A stretch of 64,000 nucleotides of DNA from Ciborinia camelliae (GCA_025890175.1 JANPYM010000008.1:546073-610072); one strand, 5' to 3'; shown: positions 9,878 to 21,649, counted from the stretch's first letter. The notes: generated by a model from the sequence alone, not told the origin. A program made the numbers and translations.

Positions 9878-12727
9878 TTAACCCTGCCATTTGACCTTCC
9901 CATTTCTAAGCAAATTGATCATCCCAGTAGGCAACAATCCCTTATCTACCACCGCCAACCCACCAAATCTCTTTTTCATCTCTTCTCCATAAAGCTTCAA
10001 CACCCATTTCCAATATCCTTTATCCATTCCCCCAAACGCTAAGGTGGAACCAGATTCCTTCGCCACAACCATATCCCATTCATCCCAATCCGCAGTCTCT
10101 TTCCCTGGTTTCTTAAGTAGTTCTTCAAAAACCTCGAGAAGACTTCCTTTCCTATCTTCTTCTTCTCTATATCGGATAAACTCGTCAAAAGGTATGAACT
10201 CTAGCGGGTTTATGGGTTGTGGGACTTCAATCTGCTCTTGCTTTCGCCGAACCCAGACCAGTCGAATTTCAAACGAAACCTTAGCTTTCCTATAAAATTC
10301 CTTTTCCGCCTCGAAGAAATCATCCATCAACTTTTCGGGATTTTCATACACGCCATCTCGTAACTGGAGGAGTTCGATGAAAGGATTGTGTAATTCGAGA
10401 CCGCCGAGACCAGTTGGGAAATAAAGGTATCCATCAGGAATATCGTCGATTCCGAATCGCTCTTTCAATGTATCTTTAAGATTTGAAACCACGTCTGAAT
10501 TTGTAAAAATGAGATTTTGGATATGGCGGAAACTGGCTAACATAGCATCGACATGTGTACGACCAAAAGAATTTGATGGCTTTCCAAAATTGGAAGTGAA
10601 GAAACGACCGGCATACGTATTCCAAGCCTGGATCCAGGAGAAAACACTCTTTTTATCGCGGAGTTGCGCCTGAAGGTCTGAGACGTGTTGATCAACCATG
10701 GACTGATCGATGGTGAAGCGCCCAGTGACAGGATCTAGTTTGAGGAAACCCCAGCGAATATCTCCAGTAGGGAGAGAGGGGTCCATGGGGTGATTGAGTG
10801 AATTAGAAGTGATGCGTACGGAGCCTGTTTTACCTTGGTTTAGGGTAACGCCCATGACTTTGGAGAAATCTAGAATGGATTGCCATCCTTTGACAACGGT
10901 TTGATGGGAGGGTGACCAGATCCAAAAATCATCATGCATTCTGTAGAGTTGAGCTCCATCTGTGCTCTGGTTCACGGCAAAATCGAGACAGAAAAGAATT
11001 GTTTCTCCACAAACTGCAGATAAAGCATGGGCTCCAGGAACTCCACGCTTTCGAATGCGAGCTTCCGACGATATATCATCGTCGATGAATTTCAGCGGAG
11101 CCTCGAGGAACTTTTGGAAGAATCTCAACCATTTTTCTGACATTCCAAAGAACGAAAGAACACAGAAAATTGTGGAATGTGGCAATGATGGATTGAAGGA
11201 TTCAAATTCGGATCGAGCACATGTAAGTTCGCCATGGAGTCTTGTATTGATGATAACTTCAGTAGAGAGTAAATGAAGTAAGAATTGTTTGATCTCCATA
11301 GGGGTTCTCGGCGGATTGTTGACATTACCAGAATCGCCATGAATGGAGGTATCAAAACCGACGTCATGAGATGCATATATGGACGAATTTGGACCTCCTC
11401 TCTTTTTCTTTGGTGGTTCTTGATATGACGCTGACATAGCAACATTCATTGCCTGCATCATGCCCGGTCGTTGATGCACGGGCCTTTCACCCTCGTCATG
11501 ACGCTGGACCAAAGCTTCTTCGGCTCCATCCTCATCCGCTTGGTCATCTACTTCTGAGTTGGGAAGCTGAGACATGAAATAGATGGATCTGTAAAGGTCT
11601 TCACGCTTCTTCTGGACATTTGACCGGTGGTGATAATCGTTTAGGTAGTATTCTCTTCTTGCCACGTCGGTGGGAGGAATGGGTTTATTCAATGGTGTCC
11701 ATGCCCCATCGAACAACAAAAAGTCTACGAAGGCTTTCTTGAAGAAAACCGACCACTTGACGCCAATGTATTGAAGGAACAGTGCTTCGAGAAGATCTTC
11801 GTCGATAAACATATGATATGTACCGTTCAGGTGTCGCCTTTGCTCGACAGCGAGGTCACTGTTCCATTCCCAGTTATCTATTGATGTAAGACGCATATTG
11901 AGAACGTCTGCCACTTCTGTAAGAATGATTGGGCTGGCGAGGAAATCTTTCAATGCTGCACGCTTTTCTTCTGATAGTAGACCGGAAGACGCAAGTCCAT
12001 TGATGGTCCAACGCAGAACAGAATGGTTGAATTGTCCTGGTGCCGATAACTCATTTCCAAATTGTTGAACCCTTTGGCGTAAGGCATTCAAGGCCTTCAT
12101 GGCTTGTCCATCGTTTCCGTTGTTTCCAAAAAGGCTAGTCAAGTACGTTCTAATCGCAGTCTGATCGGTTTCGAATGGTTCAAAGACCAAATTTTCCCAT
12201 TTTGATCGTCCCTCGGTCCTCGCAACGCTCTCTTTCTTGATCTTTTGAAATTCATGATCAGTTTCTGAGGTATCGCCAGCGGTATCAGCAGCCTTCTGCT
12301 TTTCCTCTGTCGAAAGCCATTCAGTAACAAGTTCACCATATAAAGTCGCATATTGATACTTTGATGACTGAACATTCAAGTGCTGCATGAGAGATTGTCC
12401 CCATTTCTCTAAAGTTTGCGTAGAGATTGATGGATCATATTCAGCTTGTGCGAGAAACTTTTCGAGGTTCTTGACAAGAAGCTCAATGGGAGACAATTTG
12501 ATGTTATTGTTGCTGCTGCGTTTCTTGCCAATTGATTCTTCGATTGCAAAACTTTGTTTCACGCCATCGAGCAGTAATTGAAGCTTCTTCCGTTGATCAA
12601 GTTCATTGCTTAGTTTGACAGACAGAACTTCCTTTTCGGCTTCGAAATGATTGCGTTTCTTGGCAAGCTCCGTAAGTTTTGTGCTGGTGATTGATTGAAG
12701 TGTCGCGGAGAAAACTCCCCCAGACAT
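9878..12727 (-). CDS. rvt: Cellular reverse-transcriptase-related protein (RVT family)
   Basis: A single 949-aa exon starts at ATG 12727 (context CATC-ATG). Residues 15-60 look coiled-coil (LTELAKKRNHFEAEKEVL). A long polar, acidic insertion spans about 355-475 and includes PPKKKRGG (438-445), a possible nuclear signal. Reverse-transcriptase blocks follow in order: FESFNPSLPHSTI (508-520), RGVPGAHALS (561-570) then FCLDFAVNQ, the catalytic box YRMHDDFWIW (595-604), and NQGKTGSV (630-637). A conserved FPTGLGGLELHNPF (770-783) comes later. This layout (N-terminal coiled coil, large loop inside the fingers, HDD box, no endonuclease, integrase or LTR) fits the single-copy rvt genes of fungi described as domesticated reverse transcriptases, not a retrotransposon. 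I see no frameshifts or stops. The residue expected to be the first catalytic Asp appears as Glu507. The family call is from memory of the motif pattern. Confidence 0.78.
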   Translation of the reverse strand: MSGGVFSATLQSITSTKLTELAKKRNHFEAEKEVLSVKLSNELDQRKKLQLLLDGVKQSFAIEESIGKKRSSNNNIKLSPIELLVKNLEKFLAQAEYDPSISTQTLEKWGQSLMQHLNVQSSKYQYATLYGELVTEWLSTEEKQKAADTAGDTSETDHEFQKIKKESVARTEGRSKWENLVFEPFETDQTAIRTYLTSLFGNNGNDGQAMKALNALRQRVQQFGNELSAPGQFNHSVLRWTINGLASSGLLSEEKRAALKDFLASPIILTEVADVLNMRLTSIDNWEWNSDLAVEQRRHLNGTYHMFIDEDLLEALFLQYIGVKWSVFFKKAFVDFLLFDGAWTPLNKPIPPTDVARREYYLNDYHHRSNVQKKREDLYRSIYFMSQLPNSEVDDQADEDGAEEALVQRHDEGERPVHQRPGMMQAMNVAMSASYQEPPKKKRGGPNSSIYASHDVGFDTSIHGDSGNVNNPPRTPMEIKQFLLHLLSTEVIINTRLHGELTCARSEFESFNPSLPHSTIFCVLSFFGMSEKWLRFFQKFLEAPLKFIDDDISSEARIRKRGVPGAHALSAVCGETILFCLDFAVNQSTDGAQLYRMHDDFWIWSPSHQTVVKGWQSILDFSKVMGVTLNQGKTGSVRITSNSLNHPMDPSLPTGDIRWGFLKLDPVTGRFTIDQSMVDQHVSDLQAQLRDKKSVFSWIQAWNTYAGRFFTSNFGKPSNSFGRTHVDAMLASFRHIQNLIFTNSDVVSNLKDTLKERFGIDDIPDGYLYFPTGLGGLELHNPFIELLQLRDGVYENPEKLMDDFFEAEKEFYRKAKVSFEIRLVWVRRKQEQIEVPQPINPLEFIPFDEFIRYREEEDRKGSLLEVFEELLKKPGKETADWDEWDMVVAKESGSTLAFGGMDKGYWKWVLKLYGEEMKKRFGGLAVVDKGLLPTGMINLLRNGKVKWQG

Positions 12728-15536
12728 GATGAAGGGAGGAGGGAGGAGGGAGAGAGTTGGAGAATGAGTGAAAGTGATTTGGGTTTGGATTTGAAAACCA
12801 GAAATCTTTGGGATCGTGGGGTGATACTTATACAGTAAATAGAGAAGGCTGCCTAACTACCTGGTACCTAATCTTACCTGTGGGGCAGTGCATGCAATGC
12901 AGGTAGGCAGCGAGGCAGCGAGGCCAATCACGCGTAATGTTAAGGTTACATCAAACGAACAAACACGTGCACGAAGAACTTCATCAGCAACAACCTAATA
13001 CTACCTAAGAAAAGACTGGCTGTATATCAGTCTCTAATCAATCCATAGAGGTGCCTTATAATTACTCAGACTTCTGTGGAAGATAATACTCACATTACAA
13101 TTGAGAGCATAGCGAGTGAATGGTCGATGCGCGCCTACACATGTACCGTTCATATGAGCAGCAGCTGCAGCTACACAGTCTGTCTGATTGTTTACTATCA
13201 GGCGCGTTGTCAATCGTCTTTTCAAACATGAGATGAAAGGCGAGAGAGAAAGGCTTTCTGCAACAAGTTGTCATGATATTTGTAAAGAATTTATATGCAT
13301 AGCAAACAATCACAGGAGATTAGAACGAACAAAGAAGCATTGCAGGAGATAATAACAATAACATTGAATTCTAAACTAAAAGCGAGATCACAAGAAACCC
13401 ATCAGCATCAAGATCGAGAATTTCCAAAGACAAAAACAGAAGACCAACAAACACCCATATTGTGATTGCTATTGTTGTTGTTGTGGTGATTCGAAAAAGT
13501 AAGAAATCTGAACGCGAAGCAGAAGTGAGTAAACGCTCAAGAAAAGTTGGAAGGAAGGAAGGGACGAGGAAACTTACCAGACATCTGAAGTTGGCGAATA
13601 CCAAACGGCAATGGTGGCAAAAGGAACAATTGGAAAACAAAGACACCAATTGCGCTACGAGAGAATCTGAATCGGATCCAAAGACACCTCATCAGCTACA
13701 AGACCAAATCGGATCCAAAGACACCAATTAAGCTACGTAGAAAAGATGTGTGCGGAGAAAAAAAAAAGATGGATTACGGGGGGAGAAGGCCAGAACTTAT
13801 AGAAAATCGGAGATGGCGCTAGCGAGCGGATTTGGACCGGTCAGTGCAAACTAGTTTGCTCGTTGGTCAATTGGTGCAAACATTTCTCGGTTCTAACTAG
13901 TGATGTTGGCTTTGGGGATTATTTGCAGATTCACTTTTTTGCCGAGTGGAGAGGGTGATCTGATGTGATGTGATATAGACCCACTTCTTGTCCCTCGATC
14001 CTATCAGAAATTAGGTATATCCTCATGAATTGAAAGAAGGGTTTTGTATGGGCCCACTTGTACTCTCTCAGTCCTCTCAATAGCAAGGAATACACCATTC
14101 CACTGACACGGTAAAACATAATCTTCCAAGGTTACTTTAATAAATGATGCATTAGTTCATTATGGATTAGGTAGAGGCCCAATGTCTAATCTGATGGCAC
14201 CGTCATAACACTAGGACCCTACCCTCTTCACTGGTAAGAGCGATGATTAGACTAACTTTTGGGATGAGTGGGCATCCGGTGGGTCCTTCCAGAGTAAAAA
14301 CGATTTCTCTATTGGATGGAATCTGACTGCTAAATTGAATATACTTTCAAGTATCTAGCCTTAATCAACTTCATGCTACTATGGTTCCATTGCCAATGAA
14401 AGTTTGAGCTAGCCAAAATACCATTGCATTCTCTATCAGGTAAATGAACAAACAAAAAGGAGCCACGCGAAATCCTACTAGAGTCTATCCAATGCAGCGC
14501 GTGAGCTTAAGATACTTTCTCTCAATTATGTTTTATTTGGTTCGGTCAACTCACAACTTTGTCTTAGCAAGAACCAAAAGCTAGGTTCACTTCGCGGTAC
14601 TCATGTTCAAGAGGCAATTCTTTCGAAAAGTTCAAGACAGAGTGGATAAGACCTACCGTCAACCTACATCGAGCATTTACTAAGCGTAAAATTCAGCGCC
14701 GACACCAAAATATTCCTCAAACGTTCGAGTCAGTCGCGGCATATATGACCACAGAAAACTCATAAAGGGTCGCGCGTTGGTGAAAAGATAGCCTGCATGC
14801 CTTTGGTTGAGGGTTGGTTACGAGTTACCTATCAGGTGTACAAAGGATAGCAAGAAGGCCGAGAGTCGACGAGACAAGCAAGGCACAGCACACATTGAAG
14901 CTAAGCAGTATTACCTTCCGGTTTATTTGAATATATAACTGCCAGTCGTTCTATGGTAGGCGGAATTAATGCACAATGCGATATCAAACATATATAACTG
15001 GGGACACGATACTAAGAGATGGAAAACGAAGATAATATAAGTCATTGAGAGAACGTATGCACGCAACATGAAACACAAATAAGAGTGACACATTGGACAT
15101 ATCTTGGAACGAGTAGCAAGCCTTGACAGAACCTCTACTCAGAAGTCTGACGTTATGAGTGTAGATATTGACATCTACACCCATATGAACGATATGTATC
15201 CTAACCCCGAGATCCTAAAATTGAGCAAGTGCTCTCATGACATATCTGCGGACTTGATTACTGATAGGGAGATTTTTGGAGACCCACGGTTGAAGGGATT
15301 GCTTCAACCCTCCATCTAATACCCCGCCCATACGGATGAGATCTCCTGTAATTGAGCAAGTACCGTAAGTGGTCGTGTCGAAGATACTTGCTTGATTTGG
15401 TTGGAGGAACACGTGAAAGTCGGGAGAACGGCGCACACGTCTACATCTGCGCCTATCGGTTTCCATGAAGTAATTCCTCACTTGAGTGTTCTGAAAATCT
15501 TCAATCCTCTTTCGAAGTGACGCCTCGAAGCTCAAG
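12728..15536. other. Intergenic, no gene seen with confidence
   Basis: The first ~150 bp are the RVT 5' flank. Around 13625-13735 the segment CGGATCCAAAGACACC occurs twice and CAAAGACACCAATT twice, a small local duplication. A minus-strand frame at 13371-13649, with a good GTAAGT donor at about 13575, hints at a small hydrophobic protein but cannot be assembled convincingly. A 110-aa minus-strand frame at 15215-15547 has no recognisable domain. Confidence 0.45.
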
Positions 15537-15979
15537 ATGCCAACCATTTTCAGAAACCAGCTTGCACGACGCGTATACTCTAGGTGCCTTCCATTATCCA
15601 GAGGTGGCCTACCACACTACCTCTTCTATGTCGCATGCTTGCCCTCACTCGCTGTAGCCAATGTCTTTTCTAGTACTAACAAGTCTGTGATATTTCCAGC
15701 ACGCCTTTCCATTCCTCATCTATCCAATTCGAGACTATATCTAGTCTCACTCAACAGCAAGACGCGCACCCCGAGCTCACCAGACTACCACCAGGTAGAT
15801 CTCTCGCTTACTCCTATATTTCGAAAGACGTGAATTTAGGCTTCTTTCATCTAGCCACAGCATATCATATCGAAAATCCAGTCATATATAATCTAACAAT
15901 GGCGAGTTTCACGAGAGCATTCTCCTCTTTTTGGGAAAGACTCGGACAGTGGATCGGAAGGAGGGGTATATTCATTTGA
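15537..15979 (+). CDS. Tentative small mitochondrial-type protein
   Basis: Exons 15537-15583 and 15700-15979 join to 108 aa. The intron (116 bp) has a weak GTGCCT donor, a perfect TACTAAC branch site at about 15673-15679 and a TTTCCAG acceptor. The joined N-terminus, MPTIFRNQLARRVYSSTPFH, is Arg-rich, lacks acidic residues and has an R-x-Y-S/S step typical of a cleaved mitochondrial presequence. The rest includes GRSLAYSYISKDVNLGFFHL and SFTRAFSSFWERLGQWIGR, with no known domain. The same frame stays open for about 150 bases past the TGA at 15977-15979, so the stop may be avoided by a further intron or may be a mutation. I do not recognise the family. Confidence 0.4.
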
Positions 15980-16652
15980 GATATTCCAGCGTTTCAAACT
16001 CTATGCAGGCTAAGGGAGAAGATCTGGTATTTGAGAATTGGAGGATTGCGAAGACCTTGGATGGTTTTGGTACTGTGGAAGATAGTTTTAAAAGATAGTA
16101 TCAATGCATGCCGAATAAAAGCCGAACATTTTTAGGTTAGTCATCTCCTTTCGTTGTGAAACTTCGGAAGCAGGAGATATATTTTCCCGAAGCTGATCAA
16201 CCAATCAGCATCTGAATAATCTGCATTCCATTTGATAGTCAAAAGAACAGAAATCACAAAACCTCAATTCATGAATCCTTTCGAAAAACATGAATTTGTT
16301 TCATTGTGGATGAAGCTATGAAACCATCCCCAAAGTCCAGCATCTAATAAAAACAACATAACAAGTGTATCGTTAATCAAGGCATCCAAGCTCCATTTGA
16401 TTTAGCCCCAAAAGAATGAAGTGTTTCTTCTGGCCAGCTTCAATTCTCAAATCAAGCTCCCTCCTCAGTTTCTACACTCAGCCCAATTGAAACAGAAACC
16501 CAAGTCTGGTGTGAGAATCAAGCAAATGCACATCAAATATAATCTTCTCATTTCCCATTTCCCATTTCCCATTTGCCGAGCCAGCGCTGGGTCATTGAAC
16601 ACAGCATTCTATATGATATCCCAAACCATTACCATTTGTTTCATCATCACCA
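15980..16652. other. Short intergenic region, no gene seen
   Basis: AT-rich, with a triplicated CATTTCCC unit near 16550-16574. The true 3' exon of the neighbouring minus-strand gene may lie here. Confidence 0.4.
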
Positions 16653-16991
16653 TCAATTCCCTCTCCATGTACACGAAAACAATATGAAGAACTCACCATC
16701 CCAAAAAGACCTTATTTTCCCACCTGGTGTTAGACCTCTTGAATACAAATAAAATAGCATTCCAACCTCAATCCCAAATATTTCTTTAAATGTGTCTAAA
16801 TCATACTGATAGAAATCTGATCCCCGCCCATAATTCCAATAGCTGGCAATATCTCTTGCTTCATCAATAGTCCGTCCGTGGTTTTGAACAAGGAGACTGG
16901 TCAGATATTGTCGGACTTCTGAAGGGGTACTGTTCTCTGGACGGGTAAGATATGTTGGTGGGTTTCTTTGGCCTGTAAATTCTGATGACAT
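16653..16991 (-). CDS. Small conserved-looking fungal protein, function unknown
   Basis: The minus-strand frame from ATG 16991 gives 112 aa. The centre, STPSEVRQYLTSLLVQNHG then DEARDIASYWNYGRGSDFYQ and LDTFKEIFGIEVGMLFYLY, looks like a compact helical domain and resembles short uncharacterised proteins found across ascomycetes. After FWD there is a canonical donor (G/GTGAGT, exon end at 16697), so the final EFFILFSCTWRGN residues are probably intron. The real last exon may begin after an acceptor further down the minus strand, for example near 16608 or 16518. I cannot decide which, so the 3' boundary is provisional. No signal peptide is present. Confidence 0.6.
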   Translation of the reverse strand: MSSEFTGQRNPPTYLTRPENSTPSEVRQYLTSLLVQNHGRTIDEARDIASYWNYGRGSDFYQYDLDTFKEIFGIEVGMLFYLYSRGLTPGGKIRSFWDGEFFILFSCTWRGN

Positions 16992-17700
16992 GTTGACAGA
17001 TGAGATTGGATTGATCTTGTTTTACGAGGGAAGATATTTGTTGGGTGGTTTTGGTATTTAATTTCGAACTTTTTATTTCTGATTTATTTGGGAAGCCGAT
17101 GGCTAACGTCAATACTGAAATTTCCCAAGGCCTACGTATCAAAACAACATTTTTTTATGTGACAATGTCAAAGACTCATTTTTCTTTCTCCAGTTTTGAG
17201 AGGATCTAGACTTGAGATTTGGTTATCAATCCCAAAAACGGACCGTTTTCTTTGTTTTTGTTTTTGTTTCGTGAATATTCGTCTTGAGCCTCATAAATGA
17301 TCAACAATAACCCCAATCAAAGTCTTTGATAAATCCAGCTTGCTGTTTTTAATTGGTTTATTGAATCAGAGTGGCCTTGTTTGGGCAATTTAAGTATTCC
17401 GAGTCTCAACGCAAATGGTTTACCCTGCGAATATCCAGAGTAAGACATTAAGAGAAAAGTTGGTATTTATGGTGAGAGAGTAGGGGATTTTGTAATAATC
17501 ATATGTTTCGGATAATGGGCATCCAAAACTATCTGCAATGATAGAACACACTCTTCTGAATAGGTTGAGAGTCTTCGTTCTCTCAGATTTATCCCCAAAA
17601 CCTCTCACATTCAAATCTTAAAGACGATCCAGATGAACAAATCTCGCAATGGCTTCTATAAATACCGTCCCGTAGAGTGCCTGTTGTTTAGTTCGGAACC
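16992..17700. other. Intergenic, AT-rich
   Basis: This holds the promoter side of the 16.65-16.99 kb gene. A 64-codon minus-strand frame at 17420-17614 has no domain. The repeat array begins just to the right. Confidence 0.4.
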
Positions 17701-18250
17701 CTAAACCACTAATCACATTCTCAATTTACATGCGTTATCCTGACAAGTACTATCACTATTTCGAAATCTACGGGTCACTGTTCATCCCTAGCTTCCTTAA
17801 CACTAACTATGACGCGAATAGTCTACCACTTAGAGCCCTCAAAAGAGCATTCGATGAACTTTGTTGCATATCTAGAAATACATATTACAGGCTCCATCCT
17901 GACAAGTACCATCAATATTTCGAAATCTATGATTCACGCCTCATTATTCTTTCTTAGCTTCGGCAAATATAACTAGCGTGTCAAATAGTCTACCACTCAG
18001 AGCCCTCAAAAATAACATTCTATAACTTTTGTTGCGCATCTATATCTTTGATATTACAGGCCTAATCCTGACAAGTACTATCACTATTCCGAGAACTAAG
18101 GCCTGGAATAATGACGGAGGCTTTCTATTTCCGCTAGCTAATTTAGCACCTCTCTCAATTTTCTACCTAGCCATTGAAAGGGGAGGATATAGGTATGTTG
18201 CATATCTACAAATTTATGTTACGAGGCTCATCCTTACAAGCCTGTAGCAT

Positions 18251-18265
18251 CCCCGGGGCCCGGGG
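18251..18265. repeat. GC-only palindrome in AT-rich array
   Basis: CCCCGGGGCCCGGGG forms 7-bp perfect arms around one base and stands out in strongly AT-rich surroundings, just after a repeat core. Confidence 0.6.
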
Positions 18266-19054
18266 TTCACAAATTCCCATAAAAAGCCTAGATTAGAACT
18301 ATTTTCGTAGTTCCAGTAGCGTTATCTTAGGGTCAGCAGTTGGTATTGGTGTTGTCACGGTGTATCGTTTTCCATTCAGAACATTGGAAATATTATATTT
18401 GCACATATATAAATTTATTCTGAAGTCCTCATCCACTATATTGTAACGCACGTACGATTCTTGGTTTATTGCTCTACTTACATTCCGCCATTCCCCATCT
18501 TCCTTGATTCCGGCAGCTGTTCTTAGCACTTCCCATCATCCACTTAAAGCTCCCGAAAGAATTCTGTTGCATATCGATGAATGCAATATTAGGAGGCTCA
18601 TCCTTACAAGTGTATGGGTAGTTTTGTGAATAGTATGCCACCATGGATGCCAACTTGTAAAAAGTCTAACCCCGAGCCGTTCTTTGTTAGCTGGGATTAT
18701 AGTTCCTCGAAACTTTTATTTTATCCACTCAGAGTCATTGAAACTGGTCTGTTGCACATCTACATTCACATTATTACAAGGCTCATCCTGGAATTAGGAG
18801 CTACAGTATATGATCTTTTAGAAGTTCATAAGTCCAGACGAAGATCTTAAAATGGACCGATCGTTTTGCTCCGGCACTTGTTATTGGCAGCTTCCACTCA
18901 AATCCTTTAAATGTGTCTTGTTGCATATCTACATTTCCGGATTACAAGGCTCATCCTAGCAATCTTGAGTTGTATACCACTCTTTGCGAAGTCCAATGAC
19001 GATGCCAAATTTCAGCTACCGTATTCATTCATTAATCAAAATAAGCATATCTTG

Positions 19055-19220
19055 TTGAGTCAGGTAGATATGCAACAATAGGTGCAACTGAATCAGGTAT
19101 ATTAGGTATATTAGATATATAGCGAGTCAGGTAGATATGCAACAAAAGGTACAACTGAATCAGGTATATCAAATATATGGCGAGTCAGGTAGATATGCAA
19201 CAAGAGGCGCAACTGAATCG
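19055..19220 (-). repeat. Three tandem copies of inverted core motif
   Basis: GCGAGTCAGGTAGATATGC followed by AACAAAAGGTRCAACTGAATC repeats three times (GTAGATATGCAACA at 19064, 19131 and 19189) with 58-67 bp period. GTAGATATGCAACA is the reverse complement of the array core element TGTTGCATATCTAC, so part of the core has been amplified locally on the opposite strand. Confidence 0.75.
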
Positions 19221-20533
19221 TACATAAAAGCATATATGTATAGTATACATGAAATTTACGTACAATGGCCTTACTCGGTCATGTTGCATATCTATGAACA
19301 CAATATTGCGAGGTTCATCCTTACAAGTGTGTAAGTAATCCAACATCCAAGCCCTTCAATTTCTGGAAGTTACAACTAGTATCTACGATCTTCTTATACC
19401 CAGAGTCCTCGGAAAAGTTTAACTTTTGTTTATTTTGTATATCTACGATCTGATTTATAAACTTCATCCTGAAAATTTGTTCATTGGCTTGTCAATAGTA
19501 TATAATTTATCTTCGAACCCTTTATCCTACTATAAAATCAAGAACAAAATGATTCGTTTACCTCTGGTAGTAATAATTGTTGTCATATATTGTCATCATG
19601 ACTGGATTTCGTACTTGTTCGCCTGGAAGACCTGCTAAAACATATGTGTGTCTTTGGTATCAGTGATTCTATCTTACAAGGCCAATCCCAAAAAGTGTGA
19701 GCGCAAAATTTATAGATAGTATGCAGCGATTTTGCAAATTTAAGTTCGACAACCGAGCTACTTCGGTAGTTGAAATTAGCTTTTCTTTAGCTCCTATATA
19801 GTTGCATTTAGCGCTTTTGATGGTGCTCGCCGTTCTAAGCTTTCGGGGAAAAAGTAATTTATGCATCTCTATTTTTATTGTATAAGCATCATCCTATTAA
19901 GTAACTGGATAGTAATTATATCTTTATTTGTCAAGTTATCTCTACTCAAAGAGTCAGAAGGCAATAGAAGGGAGAGAAAAGATAGAATTTGAGAGTGAAA
20001 TGTTTTTGTAGAATAAGTTGATTAATTGCTCTTTTATAATGAAGTTTTTGTAAAATTAAACCCAAGTTAGCGAGTGGGAAGCGAGACGAGAAACGAAATC
20101 GGGACTAAGCCCCTAAGTTCAACAAGTCTCGGTTAATTAGCGCAAAGTCTAATTCAGGACCGATCTTCTACCTCCACAACCATACCATATTTATTAATAC
20201 TTTCACTAACTCACGTTTCTATTTTTGCAGGCATCATCCTAGCAATGCGTGACTAGTAAGTAAGTCTAGTACCATTCTCAACGCGTACGAATACCCACTA
20301 GTGGAGAAGTCTACATCTCCCTCTCGCTTCAGTTTAGCTCCCAGACTTGTAATTAGTCTTTCGAATCTTCCACTTAGACTCCCCTAAGAGAGTCATTTTG
20401 CACATCTACATATTCAATTTGCAGGCCTCATCCCAACAAGTGTGGAAACATTAACAAATGTACCATTGGTATATTGCCATTTTGTAGTTTTAACTCCGAG
20501 TTCCCACTTGTGGGGAAGCCTAATTCTCCATCT

Positions 20534-21099
20534 GGTCTACCCCGTTTGGTGTTAGGAATCAAGATGGCAGGTGCGACCATATGTCCTATATAGCCCCAAG
20601 GTCGTACATTTAGCATAATCAACCTCTCTACACCCTACATTGAGAATCCCACCTTCATCGGCCCATTAGTTAATTGGAACGCCCGATTAACCAATGAGAT
20701 CCCCTTTCTCTAAGAAAATGCACCATTAGCTGATAGGATCAAGATTATTTTTAAAGATATAATATTTGCTTTTTCTACTGTGCAAATGTTGAGAATAATA
20801 ACAAAAATAGAATAATTCAATCAATCGAAGTAAAGTAAGCAATGAATCTATGATCTACCACCACCACCAAGTTGTCGAGTGATAGTACGTCGCGTAGGTA
20901 TAGTACTCGCTGTCGCTGTTCCCGAAAATCTTTTTGGACGTTTTAAATGGAGAGCAGGATAAAAGTATGAAATATTGATCGAATTTTCATACAAATAATT
21001 GATTTTTTAGGTGAGAGAGGCCCATTAGCTAATGAGGCGTCCCATTCAGGTAAGAGGGTCTCATTGGTTATTGGAACGGATTGATGAATGGGGTAGACC
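20534..21099. mobile_element. TIR element, 566 bp, GGTCTACCCC ends
   Basis: The stretch starts GGTCTACCCC and ends with the exact inverse GGGGTAGACC. Further inside, sequences near 20683-20745 and the reverse complement of 21017-21080 align over about 55 bp (AACCAATGAGA..., CATTAGCTRATRGG), so the inverted repeats are long but diverged. It has no coding capacity, so it is probably a non-autonomous DNA element (MITE). No clear target-site duplication is visible. It sits inside the 180-bp array and explains one long gap between cores. Confidence 0.6.
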
Positions 21100-21649
21100 A
21101 AATCCGCCTTTTTTAGTTCCGCCGCTACTCGTAAGTGGCATTTCGAATCGCCCATTCAGAGCCCTCTAAATGAATATGTTGCACATCTACATTCTTTTTA
21201 TTACATGGCTTATCCTTACAAGTAAGAAATAGTACCGGCATATCACGGTTTTTTAAGCTTAGTATAGGACTAAAACCTTCCGGCTTTTCACTATTTCCAA
21301 CACTTGTAACTAGCATCTCTCAGAGTCTCCCAATCAGAGCTTTTCAAAAGGGTATGTTGCACATCTCCATTCATTTTATTACAAGGCTCATCCTTACAAG
21401 TAAGTAAATAGTCTAGTTACTGGTTGAAATATTGTTCATATACCCCGCTTAAAAGTTTAAACCTCTTTTTTAGTGATATCATCTACGACGAGTTTTTTTC
21501 AGTATACCCCAATCAAAGCTCATCAAAAGAGTATTTTGCACATCTACATCCTTCATATTACAAGGCACATCCTTACAAGTAAAGGCATATTTGGATCACT
21601 ACCTAAAATATGGTTTGTATACCTCGCTTAAAAATCCAACTCCGCCAAT

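Noticed and set aside
13371..13649. 92-aa hydrophobic minus-strand ORF
   Set aside because: A good GTAAGT donor interrupts it, but no combination of exons gave a convincing protein. Not annotated.
15215..15547. 110-aa minus-strand ORF
   Set aside because: No domain is recognised, and it overlaps the start of the better-supported plus-strand candidate.
17730..17957. J-domain protein gene (HPDK motif in the 75-aa frame)
   Set aside because: HPDK occurs, but the preceding helix and following sequence do not form a J-domain, and the same position in other units reads HPTS or stops. I kept it only as a speculative origin for the repeat.
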